Of a DNA stretch of 64,000 nucleotides, positions 40,150 to 53,834 are shown piece by piece. The stretch is from contig NW_023998417.1 in NCBI RefSeq assembly GCF_014805625.2, forward strand, positions 14,746,395-14,810,394, read 5' to 3'. Below the pieces are notes generated by a model that was not told where the DNA came from, searched no databases, and saw only the letters and a program-made list of their open reading frames with translations. The stretch's first letter is position 1; every line of letters starts with the position of its first letter. This DNA comes from Glossina fuscipes (Eukaryota > Arthropoda > Insecta > Diptera > Glossinidae). Position numbers and translations under genes: made by a program.

Positions 40150-40440
40150 GCACTAATGGTGCCATCCAATAGTTACTATTAACCTTCCCAGACAAGTTTT
40201 GCATACTTGATTCCGAAATGTAGAACGCATGCTTCATTCATTGTCGCAGAGCAAACGCGGTACGTATTTCGAACTGATCCTTCGCATGGCGAAATACGCG
40301 TCTGTGCCGGCTATCTTACGTAACCTAGTTTCTTTTCAGTGTCCTAAAACTACTTTGCGCACTATTTTTGTTTTTTGAACCCATTGTATGGACGACCGAA
40401 GCATTTAGCCCTGTTTAAAACCAGCGAACCCCTTCTTGAC
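40150..40440 (-). pseudogene. Decayed mariner-like transposase fragment
   Basis: A minus-strand frame reads KIVRKVVLGH, stop, KETRLRKIAG, then MRRISSKYVPRLL and a stop. MRRIS.K.VPRLL is a hallmark of mariner-family transposases, at the end of the DNA-binding region just before the catalytic domain, and an IV+KVV..(5)..R+IA stretch normally precedes it. Farther upstream on the same strand, in another frame, AKCFGRPYNG resembles the GRP hinge of the family. Several stops and shifts show it is dead. I did not find the catalytic domain or the element ends. Confidence 0.62.
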
Positions 40441-41290
40441 CATTTGTCTTGATGGGACACAATCCATATAATACTAGTGAATGATATTTTTCCCCCGTAA
40501 AAGGTAATCCTTCCCTTATTAACGCACGAGATTCAGGTTTTTCCACCGTTTTAAAGTTGCAATGGCAGCATCATAAACCGCAGTTTGGCAAATTAATGGC
40601 CGGACTGCCATGAAGTTTAGGCGCTTTTCACTTGTAGGTTCGCACTATCTAATAAACATATAGGTTCAATATAATGGCGACATCTCCTACCGACTTAATT
40701 TGAGTGATATGCTATATATAAACTGATGCTGTTATGTTGACTTGATCGATGAGCTAAAAAAACGGGGTGGAAGAGAGTTGAAAAATGAGGGAACTACTAC
40801 GGAATCCGCTGTTTATTTATACAATTCCTATCCGCTTGTGTTATGTTATTAAGCAAAAGTTCATCTGTAGCTGACGTGAGTAGACGTGAAATAATTAAAT
40901 TGAATTGTGCGCACTGCATTTTCGGTGAGCCGGTGGTAAAATAATTTATAGTTTGTTCGTATTTGATATGGATTTAGATTTAGATCCACAATCCAGTAAC
41001 TATATAGAAATCCATTGCTGATATTCAAAATTTCACGTGATGAAATATTGATGCTTTTTTACTAAGATTTTTTTAATTTTTTGCTTTCTAGGTTATGTTT
41101 GACTCCTTTCTTTATTTCTTTATTTCAATTGAGTAACCCGCTGAAGTTGGTTGTGTACACCCCAACGACAGCATGAAGACTGACCTTGTCGTTGTAGAAA
41201 TTGTATGTGTTGAACGTAAGTGTTATTTAGTGTAGACTACTTAGTAAAAGCAAACATTCTTTAATATAAAGTAATATTAATATTATCAAC

Positions 41291-41360
41291 CTTGAGTGGT
41301 CGAGTAGATAAAGGATCTCTGCTAACAACTTAATGGTCGTGTCTCAATTCTAATCTCAAG
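41291..41360 (+). pseudogene. tRNA-Ser(GCU)-like relic, or tRNA-derived SINE head
   Basis: TG-GTCGAGTAGATAAAGG (41,297-41,314) follows the tRNA-Ser D-arm and box A pattern with changes. CTGCTAA at 41,319-41,325 is exactly a tRNA-Ser anticodon loop with anticodon GCT. TTCTAATC at 41,348-41,355 resembles the T-loop TTCGAATC. CTTGAG at the start can pair with CTCAAG at the end. The 3' T stem or acceptor is shortened by about five bases and box B has four mismatches, so it is not a working tRNA gene. Whether it is a lone pseudogene or the head of a SINE cannot be told from one copy. Confidence 0.45.
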
Positions 41361-44300
41361 TGCAATATAGGTTTCAATAAAGCCGATAAACTTTAGATGA
41401 TGCCAGTGTTTTAAGGCATTAAGCTAATAGTAATAATAATCATAATTCATTAATGTCGTAATAATTTGTCGTACAAGGGTTCAAAATTTAAATGTACATT
41501 GTGTAAAAAGGATGTGCGGATAATTAAGGAACTACAATAGAAACATACTTAGTTTTGCTGATGTATTATTATATTCCTATTATAAAATTGTTTAATAAAA
41601 AAAAAGACTGAACAATATTGCGAAAGCAATTCAACCTGGAAACCAAAGATTGTTGAATGAAAGAGCTTTGTTAGAAACGTCTTTACAATCAGTCATTTTA
41701 ATGACTGAAGAAAGTAGTAACAAATCTACAATAATTTGAATGACTACTATTTTAGTGATAATTCATTTAAACTATGTCAGTGCAACCACTATTCAAATAT
41801 TCGATCTTGATAAGATATTGACAAGAAAAACGTTTAAAAATAAAAGCAAAATTTAACTGCAAAGATTAAAAACAAATTCAGAGTAAAAGTGGGAAATAGA
41901 TAAAAAAAGAGGATCAATAAATAAACATATACTTAGAAATAAAAAAATGCAATAAAATTAATTTATACAATATTGTTTTGGTTTACCTTAAGTGGAATGA
42001 ATTGGTTGTTATTGATGCAAGGCTTTTTGGTTAAACGAAATCAGATATTCATAGCAAAGTCATAGCAAAAAACTGAACTTGTTAATAATTCGTGGAAATT
42101 CATAAAGCAAAGTAGAAAGAAAATCAAATTAAAAAGATCTATTGAAGAAGAGGAAGAAATCCTGACCGTGTTAAGCAGTTACGCTTTTACATCACTTTTT
42201 TCAATTATCAAACCAAGATATGAGGAAAAATCAGTATTAATTGAGTTATGAAAATTAAATTATTATATGCGTACTACTACTGAGGAACTACGCTCAAAAG
42301 TCAGGTGGTGAAGTGTATTCGCATATGTTTCGGGAAAGCAATATTTTCTTATTAATGATCAAACACAATGAAATAGATAACATAAAAATATCGTTTTTAT
42401 AAAAAAAATAACTGAAAAAAGGGGTTGGGTTTTAATTAGTGCCTTAACCCATATGTAGCAAAGAAAATCGTTAATTCAAAAACATTACATTCTTTTCTTA
42501 ATTTAATTATATCCGCTAAGCTATATCGCGGGTCAATTCTCAAACCGCGTACGCTATATTGTCTAGAATTGCTGGCATTAAAAGCCTTCCACTTTGAAAA
42601 ATTCGGGCGCTTCCCTCCCTCTCCATCTATAGTATGGATTTGAAACCTACTTCTTCTTATCTTTTTCTCACAAAATATAAATGTAGGGATAAATAGAAAA
42701 AAAGGTAATTACAACTAAAAAAGGCCTGAAAAGTGGTTAAATGACGGATAAACTTTATGCAAAAACAATATGAAAGCTAATACTGCTTATTCCAAAAAGG
42801 ATCTCAGTCGACAGAAAAATGTTCTACAAATATCTAAAACAACTTCAAAGTACAATAAGCTACGGAGCGCCTCACTCTTCATTTCTTCAACAAAAATGAA
42901 GACCTATTTCAAATTTTTTTTTTTTTGAAGTTGGTTTCCAGTAAACATTTCGCAGCAGCGCAGGTGGAAACTTTCTTCGGTCGTTCTTCTACTGATAAAG
43001 CGTTTTTCCGAAATATTAGAGCCGATAGCCTGTGCTAGTGCTCAATGTATAAGAATTTATTTCATTAGTCTAAAATTATAATAATAACTTCCGAAATGCA
43101 TTGCCAGGTCAAGTACTGCTTTAATTGCCGAGGCTTTCGCATGAGATTGTTGTTCGGAAGCTCAAGGTTGGTTTGAGCAGGTAAAAGAATTATAAATTTT
43201 CTTAGCGTTTTCTGTCTCGCCTCCCCACATGCGCTTCTTTCCGCGACATATTTAGAAAAAGCGATAGTCTTTCTGGCCTAAAACAATCGAGTAAGAATAC
43301 GAAGAAATGTATTTAAGCGACGTAAGATTAGTTTTGTGGCTCTATGATAGCGGATGATGGTAATAATAGTAATAATAATAGTAATAATAATAATAGAATA
43401 GAATAAAAAAAAGCACACATTAAAATTGTAAACGAGTTTCGGAAGATGGCAAGCAGGAAAAAACATTTTAACATTTAAAAAAACGAAAGTTAATTAACTT
43501 GGTGGTTTAACGAAACCAAAAGTAGAGTTACTGAAACAAGTTTTAAACTGATGGTCAACCGATGGTAATTGACAGATTTTACTCGCACCCGCCAATAACG
43601 GCCACATCGTCCTACGAAATTGTTGAGGGATATGTTTTGGATTGAAAAAGGAACGTTTTAATTTACATACCGGTGAACCGCACCGGGCTCAAAAATACAT
43701 ACAGATCATACTTTTCTAACTGTGGATTAAACTTTTTCCACTTTGTTCTATTCAAAGTTATATGCTTAACAATTACTTCGAGCAATAGTCTTTTTCCTTT
43801 ATCCCTTGCCTTCATGCAAAAAAACGCTTCTTTAGGCTTTAACGCGTAGAAAGAAAGCAAGTAAATTTGATCGTAAGCAGGAATGTATAGCGTATGCATT
43901 ACACCGGTCAAGAGCATATACTCGTTTCTACCTTTTTAGAATTGTCCTATTGCCCCGTCCACCGGTACTTGGGGTCATTTTAACAACAACTGAGAACTGG
44001 TACTTTATTTATATTAGAGCCTGTAGGAAGAGCAAAGAAAACGATGCCGAGGTTGCTTGTTCATTATTATGCAAGGAGCACACAACAATCGTCTAGAATA
44101 AACTTTCTTGCACATAATAGGATAGATTTCGTTATATATAGGTGAACATTGCTTATTTCGTATTACATATAATGCTCCATATTATACGGTATATTATATA
44201 TATATTACGACAGAATCGACAAATTACAAATTTTTAACATATGTAAATATTTACTTATGCAGTAGGAAAAATAAGTTAATAGTGCGATGCACCAAGTCGA

Positions 44301-47300
44301 TAAACTACGCCTTGAATGAAATAAATAAAAAACCACATTGGCGACATGTGTCACGTAGGGACTTATTCAGAACTAACAAAATATACAATATACAAACTAG
44401 TTCCTCAATACTTGTAATTATAAAATTAAGCAGTCAAAAATTTATGACTAAGGGTTTCTCTAAGGTAATCAAGTATAGAGCAGTGTATGTGTGTGGCGTG
44501 AATAAACTTTGGAAAGTTAAATAAATTTGAATGTGAAAATAATAAAACTGTCTGTATCATAATACTAGATTTTTATATTTAAAATATGCAACGCGAACAA
44601 CAGGTTATAAAAACCGCTATGAAATATTTACTTATCATTAAACAGGCGCAGTGAATAGTTTAGGTCATGCATAAATTGGTTAATGTTGGAAATTAATATT
44701 CTGTAATAACAATGCATCAGAGGGAGGTATATTAAAAGGTATACAACACCCTCACTGACGGACTGGCACAAAGGAAATCCTATACTTTTCGTAAGCGGAT
44801 ATTATGCGTGTAAGTGCAAACGAACAGAAACTATAACTACACCAGTTAATGTCTAAGCCAAAATAATATTCTACCAAAAGTCTCCGCCAGCGGGAACAGA
44901 GTTCAAGAGGCTGACGAACGACGACAAAAAAACGAGCTCGATAGCGATTTTTTTTAACTGTTTACACATTTCTTTCAAAACGTTCATAATAACAAATGGA
45001 GTTGTGCAGAAAAGAAAATCGACCGAATAAAGAAATTTCATTTTAAATAAAAATGTCAGTTGAAATGCGTGTGTAATAAATAAGAGGAAAACGAGATAGG
45101 ATTAGAGCGCACATTACTGTGTTTTTTTTTTTACATCTGTAGGAGAAATTTAAAGGACTATGTGTTATTTGCTGTTGTTAAAAACTTTTTTGTTTATTAC
45201 AAATCGAAATTATTTAAAAATTATTGTCATAATACGAGTGTGTTTTGCTGTTTGTTGTTTTGTTTCATTAATGGAAATTGCGTTTACTTGTAATAAATAA
45301 GCAGAAAAAAAACTGAATATAGAAAAATTTGTGATTTTTAATTAATTAACGTAAAATTACTTTACTCTTGAAATCTGTTTATAAATATAAATGGAAGTGA
45401 ATGGAAGTGTCTTAGGACAAAATGATTACTATTTTTCGTAGAGCAATAAAAATTCATATTTTGCAATATATTTAGTTCATGATATTCACAGTCCTCTATT
45501 AATCTGTCGTCAGTTATTTAATAAATTTTCGTCAGCATAGTATATAAGAACAGAATAAGAATAGAATACAACACTAAAATATTAACTTGAAGCCTATAGG
45601 CGGCTTAAACGTTAGTGCGTTAACACTCTATTTAGTCTTAGGACTAAATTCTCTGAGTAAATCAGTTTCAGCGATAATAATAATAAGAGCAAAAACAAGA
45701 AACTTGTTTGGACTTTGTAAAGATGCGAACCTAAATATGTATTAGTTATTGGCCGACCATCCCTCCGGGGGGGGGCCCCGATCATCTGATGAAAGTGGAA
45801 TGAATGACAAAACAGCATAAATTTAACCAATTTTCTTAAAAATAAGAGAATTTTTTTATTATACAAGCATTTTATTATTTAGTTGCAAGACTATCGTGAT
45901 TTGTTGACTTGTTGTTAATGAAAGCCCCATCAAAATTGAAAAATGGGCTGTGTTCTTAATACATAACATAATTTCTATTTCTATTATAAAATGTCTTTTG
46001 ATATTTTTATCTAATTTTCCATGTTGCAAGCAGAATATACTGTTTCTCTTTTTCATTTCGTAAAAAATATTTTCTAGAATGGTACACAAATAAGTTCTGA
46101 TTTAATTTTATTTATAAAAAAGGCTTTGTAGTGTTTAACTAACAAAAAAAATGTTAAAATATTCAATTTAACCGCTTTCTTCCCTTCCTCTTTTTTTTCT
46201 AACAATTCATTTTTTGTTTATTTTAGGGTTCGAGTTGGTTTTATCCGCGATCACCTATCGTTAGTACCCATCTTTTTAGTAAAGTAATTAAAATCTCCTG
46301 CAGCAATAGATTTTAATCGCATAAATACATATATAGAAAATACTGTAGCGGTTGATGTAGCCGAGTACGCTCCACTCTCTACACTTTCTTAATAATACTT
46401 CGTTCTTATTGCGCACACTTGTCCTCGCTTAAGTAGCCAAACATATTAATACTCTCGCTATAAGTTCTTAAAACCATTAAAAAAAATTTACTTTGCTTTA
46501 ACCATATACTTTGCTTTTAGATAATTTAAAAAGAAAAACCATTTTCAAATCATGCCACACAACACAACAAAACACATACGACCTCGCAGCCCCTAACGAA
46601 TTCTCATGCATTAATTTCAGTAAGATTTTCATGTCGAAGTAAGTTTTGGCTTGCGTCATTTGCGACGTCTCTTATGCTTAAATTAAAAAAAAAAGCGCAT
46701 TTTGGTGTGGATCAAATTTAATACGGTTGCAGGGACGCTTGATTTTGATTTATTTCGATCAATCATTTTACTTTCGTATAAACGCATTTTCCGAATTTTG
46801 TTTTCCGTCTATTTTTGTGACATTGTTTATTATATGTGACTCGCTTTCTCTTCTTCTTATTGCTAAAATGTTTCAAAAAGGTTCAAATACGTTTGCATTT
46901 AATCATATATAAGCAAAAAATAAGCTCCGCTTTTGTACGCTTAATTCGTTCAGTCAAAAGCCGCGTCCATACGCAAGCTAGTTCTGCATTTTAAAGCTTT
47001 TAAAAGAAGACGCAAAAAAATGCTGCTTAAGCTTTACTTTAAAAAAGAGGGCAAACAAAAAAACACGCATTTTTATATATTTTCAAAAAAAAAAAAAAAA
47101 TGCATTTGTCGCAGAAGAATCGTCTCCTGAAATAAGGTTGCAAAGGCATTTTTTGTGTTACTTGTAACTTGAGCTAAACCCCATATAAATACAAACAATC
47201 GCTTCTTTCTAAACAATGACGCAGTTTTACTTTTAATAAAATCCGCCTGAGTAGCCGAAGGCGAGGAATCTCGACTAGTCGATGGTCGTGGTACAGTTTT

Positions 47301-50300
47301 TAATAAAAGAGTTTAGTCTTAGAATTTTCTGTGGCGAAATTAATAATGATAACAATAATAATAATAATTCTTTTAATAAAAAAAAAGTGGCTAATAATTT
47401 TTACCACACGACACTGTTATTATGATATTGCTTCGTTGTAGCGTAGATTTATATGTACGACGATTTTGATAGTATGATTGCAAATCTTATTCAACCATTA
47501 GTAATGGATGTTATTAATATTAAGCATTATTGTAAATTAAGAGATTAGGAGGATAATTAAGGATTTTATGTTTGCGACGAGACCTTCTTAAAAACATTGT
47601 AAGGACTTTGCTATTTGGTTTTCGTTAGTTGGAAAAAAAATCAAATACAATTAGTGATCATATTGTTATGGCGATGTTAAGACGATCAAGAATACTTTTA
47701 TTTTCGATATTACTCTTAGCCTCGTTATTATCTTTACTCATTTATATTATTTTGCGCTTTCGATATACATTCGTATCTTAAATTATAGATTTAGGAATTA
47801 TGTACCAAAAAATATTACTTATTTTATATACGGTATTTTGCATATGTTATTCGGTTGTTTGAACATTGATGCTATCAAAGAGCATCTTTTTTCTTATGCC
47901 CTCGCAAATAGCCTACATGTAATTCTTAAAAAAACCTTAAATCACGCATTTTCACTCATATTATATTATATTTCGTATAGTTGTTGCTTGACCTTTATTC
48001 GAATTAAACCCTTAGGGCGGTAGGTAGTAGGAGTGACTTTATCGGCGCTTTTTTATTCAAACTCTTCAAAATTAGTTAACCAAGCGGACGTTGGTCCGCG
48101 AATAGAATGAACGTAAATTTACACCTTGAGATAGAGACGCTCTCTCTCTTACAAATTATATTAATTGTGGACGCGAACCGCCTTAATTCTTGCATTCTAT
48201 TTCCAGCTCGAAGTACGCTTCGTTTACATGTTTAGATGATAATTTGAAATTCAACTACGCATATCGCATAATACCAATAAAGCACTTTCCCAAAGATATA
48301 TTAAATTTGCATTAAAAACTCATTTTACTCTACGCAGATCGATGAATCTTGACCGCTTTTGGCTTTTGTTATTACTTTTGTAACCTCTTTTAAATGAAAT
48401 ACGTCACCATTTTTATATTGAATACTAGTTTCGATCTATCTATCCCTTGCGATTTGGTTTTTAAATCATTTCTGCAAAATTCTAAATCAATACCATTTAT
48501 CATCTTTTGTGCTTGTTGTAACCATTAATACATTTCTTTTATCTTAATTGGCGCATTGCCTTCATTTTGTGGCATTCCTACATTTTTACCGCGATATAAT
48601 TTGTTTTTAGTTTCGCTCAAGTTAATTAAAGTTGAAACTTTTTTTCGTAGAACAAAACCATAAGAATCGCTTATACCCCTAAATATATATAAGCGCAAAC
48701 ATTAAATTAAACGTCGACATTTCTAAACGGGTCTTTGCATTGCAAGCCCAAGCATTAATTAATAGTAAACGCAGTTTTGAACCAAATAATTTTTACGCAG
48801 AAAATTGACAAAATCTTTAATCAACCAGGAAACCTTTAGGTGCTTTTAATAAATATGTCCTCATTCATTCCTTGGGTTAGATAAGATATTTATTTTATTT
48901 CAGTTTAATTATTCTTTTAATTATTTATTTTTTGTTGCATTGGTTTTGCTTAATATATTTTTTTTGAATTTTACGCTACATTTTTTTACAATATCGTAAT
49001 GTAGAATAAAAAAAGCCACTTTTTGATACTATTTTTCATGTTTTTAACCAACCCAAACCAAAAGAACCTTAACTTTGTACTAATGAAGAAGGTATTTACC
49101 ACTGTTCGCTTATATTATCCGCATTGTATTGTAGGTTAGAGCTGCAATGCATATATATATATATATATATTTTTAGGAGAGCAAGGTTAGACATTCTTAG
49201 TCGAGAACCTTTTTTTTTTTTTTTATTATAATCACGCTTTTATAACCGTATTCCGACATGCAAATTAAAAAACCTCTACAGACGTACTCAATATACAAGA
49301 GTTTCATATAAGTAGCGCAATTGATTTCAGGTATTTCTTTCCCTTTACATTTATGTATGTTATTTTCGTCGAATGCTTTCATTAAAAAGAAAAAAAAAAT
49401 TCTAAAAAGTTTAGTTCGCTTTTGGAATTGTTTAAAATTACTTTCTGTATGTAATTGGAAATTTATGCAAAATTTCTTTCTAGTTACGGGTCATATAAAA
49501 TCATATAAAATTTAACGGTTTTGTTTGGCTATGGGTGTTTGCCTCCGGCATTATATTTAATTGTCATTTTCAACTAGAGATAACAAGGTTCGAAAAAGTG
49601 TGTTATGTTTGTATTCGATTATTGTGATATTTTTTTTTCGCAAAATTATTTCAATTTATTTTTATTTTATGAACTTTTGGTATTGCCGAACTTTTTGTGC
49701 CTAAATTATGTACTTATATAATTGTGTCTTATTGTTGTCTTCTTTCCTTTTAATATTGACCATTCATAAAAAATTTCATTCATTTTTCGGTTGAATTTTG
49801 TTTTTTACAACATTTTCTTTTCTTTTTAAAAAATCGTTTTGCTCGAATTAATGTTTTATGAAATGTATAAAATTTTTTAAATGCATTCATATTATTGTAC
49901 TTATTGCAACTATTTTCTACTTTAGTTTCTTACTTTCGTTAATTTAAAGTTAAATTATCCTTACAATGCCTTAGTTATTTTTTTTTTAAACGGATTTAAA
50001 GAGGGTTATGTTAATAATTTAAGTTAGTTTGCTTCTTAGCTACTAGAATATATTCAAATTATATTAAAAATGGCACAAGTGGAAGCTTTGTTTTCGAAAA
50101 ATATTTTAATTATCAGTCGTCGGTACCATGCAAATGCGATTCCTACTAAAAAGAAAAAACCCTCGACAAAGTTTTATGCCCTATTGCGGGCAAGTGGTAG
50201 TTATCAAACTCGACCTCTACACTGAAGTAGTGCAAGCAACCATATTTAGCTCTGTGGCAAGTATATTTGTGCGTTAAGAAGTTATAAACCACAGGCCATT

Positions 50301-51598
50301 TTTTGTCATATCTGACAAATGTGAATCTCAAGCCTAGTTACGAAAAGTTGCGATATATCGCGAACCTAGACGTTCCATTAAAAAGGAGCTCGTCAACTCT
50401 TTTAAGAAAAACCGCAAACCCCTCTGATCATTGTCAACGTTATACAAAGCCTTCAACTGCCAAGCTGATCGCTGATAATGACCGAACATTTTCTCTGCCT
50501 GTGCAAGTGGCATTGGAATAGTATTAGAATAGCTCTCTCTTGCGCATTGAATTAGTGGTGTGAGTTTCACTTAAAAAATTCGGATTATTACGGTTGACCC
50601 ATAAAATAGTTCTAGTCTTGAAAAAGGATTAGTAATGTTGTGAAAAAGGTTATCGGGGCACTTCTAACAATGCCCCCGCCCGTAAAAGCTTTTGTTGAAT
50701 GAAATATGATGAGTAAATGCATCAAGCTTAAAATATTGACATATTAGAATAATTGATTTTCAATAACTTTTTTCCAAAGCTTTGTATGTAACGAGTACTA
50801 GGCAAATGCATTTTTAATTAAAATCTTCCTACCCCAAATTCCAATCTCATTAACATTTTTTTCTTATTTTACTTTTAGTTTTCGCTCTCGAGCTTAAGAT
50901 ATATGTTCTTAGAGAAAATTTAAAAATTACAATATTTTGAAAGTTCTTCTTTAGAATCTTGTTAACATAAATTGCATATAAGGGAAACCTCATTGCTTTT
51001 TTTATAAACTTTTTGAAAAATTTTATGAGACTAGACTTGAAGTAGTTTTCATCATTTATTTTGAATAGTCCTTCGTTCTATACCAAACAGTCGGTTTATG
51101 GCTCAATTTGAAAAATATTACTTAAGCTAACTTAGTGCGGATCCGTCCGATTAAAAAAAAAACCCTTAACTTTTAAAAAAAAATTTTGCATTGGGAGAAC
51201 GGTTCAACAATGGCCGACTTATATATTTCGCATGATTTTGTATTGCTAAATTATTTATGTTTTCAAATTTTGATTAATATGCCTTTAGTTTTTTTGTAAA
51301 TCTTAAATTAAGTACATTCGCCACTCCTTGAATACAAAAAAACCTAAAGTTCTTGAAAATATGATGCGATGGAGCTAATCATCGAAGATTTCAGACATTA
51401 AAGTTCCTAATCTACCTTTCCACAAAAGAGAATCTGAAGTGGTATTCGAAGAAAATATGTCAAGCCCTGGAAATTACTATAGTAATAGTTTCTGGTACAT
51501 TGACTTCATTGCCCCTGCCTTCATTTATATTTCTACTTAAAAGGTGTGTTCAATTAAAACTTTGAAATTTGAAGTTGATGAGGTACATTAAAAAATAC

Positions 51599-51621
51599 AA
51601 AAAAAAAAAAAAAAAAAAAAA
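51599..51621. repeat. A homopolymer
   Basis: A run of 23 A. Confidence 0.9.
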
Positions 51622-53224
51622 TGAAACATTGTTGAATCTACTACTTTGAAGAATATTAGAATTTAGGAAGCGTACAAAAAACGAAAAATACGGATACGTA
51701 AAGAAAGAAATAATATTTAAAGAATTTAAAATATCTCTGTAAATCTCTCAGAATTTATAACGATCTTTACTACATATGGGAAAAGAATTAAACCTTCATT
51801 GAATTTAATTATAAACATCTACAAGGAAGCATAATTATTATCGATGAAAAAGTACAAAGTTTGAAAGTTTTTCCTTAACACACTTATACTTGCGTAAAGA
51901 CTAGTTTGTATTCTCTTCAATTCCGCTAACTGACTACACAAGAAACAAGAGTGCGTATTAAAGAAAAACTGGCCTACTGAATCAAGACGCCCTTTTAAAA
52001 TCGAAATACATTTTCTAAAAGTAAAACCTGCTGACGGTAATCGCTAATTACTTCTAGATAATTAAAACTAAACCCGTGTATTCTACTTAATATTTTTAAA
52101 TTTTTACATTTCATTCAATTTTTTCAAGTTTATATAATTTACGCATGTCATTAAACATTCATTTACATCCTACGTGCAATACTTTCTTCCTTTTTTCTTT
52201 TCCAAAGTCTCGGCAAGATTAATGTTAGTTTAGACACTTTCCTTTTTAAAATTTTTGAATTTTAATTTTTTTTCACTATGTCTACTATCTGATGCAAATG
52301 AAATTGTTTTTCTTAATTCTCAATACAATATATGATGAAGTTGGTATTATAATAATCTAAGTTTCATGGAAAGCGAATTACTTTCTTTGCGGTAATCTTT
52401 ACAACTCAGTCGGCATAAAGTCGATAATGGAAGAATTGCATTTATCTTACAAAATATATATGCATAAAAAATTAATAAATACAAAATTTTGCCTTAAAAA
52501 CACTTGATCCCCCTCGACCGAAGTTGTCGGATTTCAATCACAATAATCTTCATTCTACTCTTCGCAACTATGATATTTACAGAATCGAAATCGATATTCC
52601 AGCTAAATGGTTTGTACTTTAAAAAGTCTATGTTCAAATTGCATGTTATGTTATGTATTGCTTTATACGAAAGACCTTTTTAATCTTGATTGGCTATTCT
52701 TAAGTTTCTTAAACCTTTTCATAAAGTTGCATTCGATTACTCTTAAGACAAATTATTTGTTATTCAACAACTCACGCTCGATCCGTCGTTTTAATACTCG
52801 CTTTAGCATGTATAGTTTGCAATATTTTACTTTTTTTACAATTTTCAAAAATTGTGAGTGATTTTTATTTTAATTTTTTTCATTTTCTTTTTTTATTTTT
52901 TATTTTTTATTTTTTTACAAGTGACGCTGTTTTTCTTTTTCTGTTCAATGTATATTTTTCTTACATCAGCCCTGTCAAGACCGACGATTCTCTTTTCGAT
53001 GACATTTTATTTCGACCATTTCATATCCTATAATGTTGTGTGTGTAAGCTTTAATTATTTTTTGAAATATTTTAACCCTTCTTACGCTATTGTTTTTTGT
53101 AGGGGTGAAATTATCATTTAAATGGTTTTAAAAGGAATATTTTTTTTTTTTAAATTTAACTGTACTCACATTATGTTTTTGTATTATGAATTTGTTTCAT
53201 AAAATAATTCAAAGTTGCGGCGTC

Positions 53225-53249
53225 TTTTTTTTTTTTTTTTTTTTTTTTT
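53225..53249. repeat. T homopolymer
   Basis: A run of 25 T followed by AATAAATT. Confidence 0.9.
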
Positions 53250-53814
53250 AATAAATTAAAGACGTTTTCAAGAGTTGTTAGAAAAAGATCTGAATATTTA
53301 TTTCATATATTTTGTTACGAACTTTTTTAAATAATTTTTAGCAAAACGGTGAGGATTCTCGATAAATTAAAAAAAAAGGGGGATTTTTAAGAAGGTAAAC
53401 AAAAGACCACAAATCGAAAAAAATCAAATAAAGAAAAACGAATTCTTAAATTTAATGTTTAGTACGAGTTTTCCCTGCTGCTTTTTAATTTAATTTAGTG
53501 TTTAGTACAAATTTAACGTTAACAGAAAATGCCGCCGTCGCTCTAATTATATATCATCATTAATCGATGAATAATCAATTACACGCAACCATTATACGGT
53601 TAACCCATACACGCTTAATTTGTCGTCGTGGTTGTACTTGTTAAAGATGTATTTGTCATCGACAGATCAAACAAAAAAAATTCTTTAAGATTTTCTGTTT
53701 TGTACTTGGGCTGCCTTCTATAGATACGTTTATTGGTTACCAGACAAGGCCTCTATATAATCGCCTTAAAAGACTGACTGAGAGTTTGCCTGCCTGACTG
53801 ATACTCATGGACTG

Positions 53815-53834
53815 TTTTTTTTTTTTTTTTTTTT
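53815..53834. repeat. T homopolymer
   Basis: A run of 20 T between two CTGACTG/CTGCCTG-rich stretches. Confidence 0.9.

Noticed and set aside
46351..46375. tRNA box A-like gtagccgagtacgc
   Set aside because: No anticodon arm or box B at the right distance.
50146..50570. Overlapping open frames on both strands at 50.1-50.6 kb
   Set aside because: Neither strand gives a recognised motif, the minus-strand reading breaks into two frames, and there are no splice partners.
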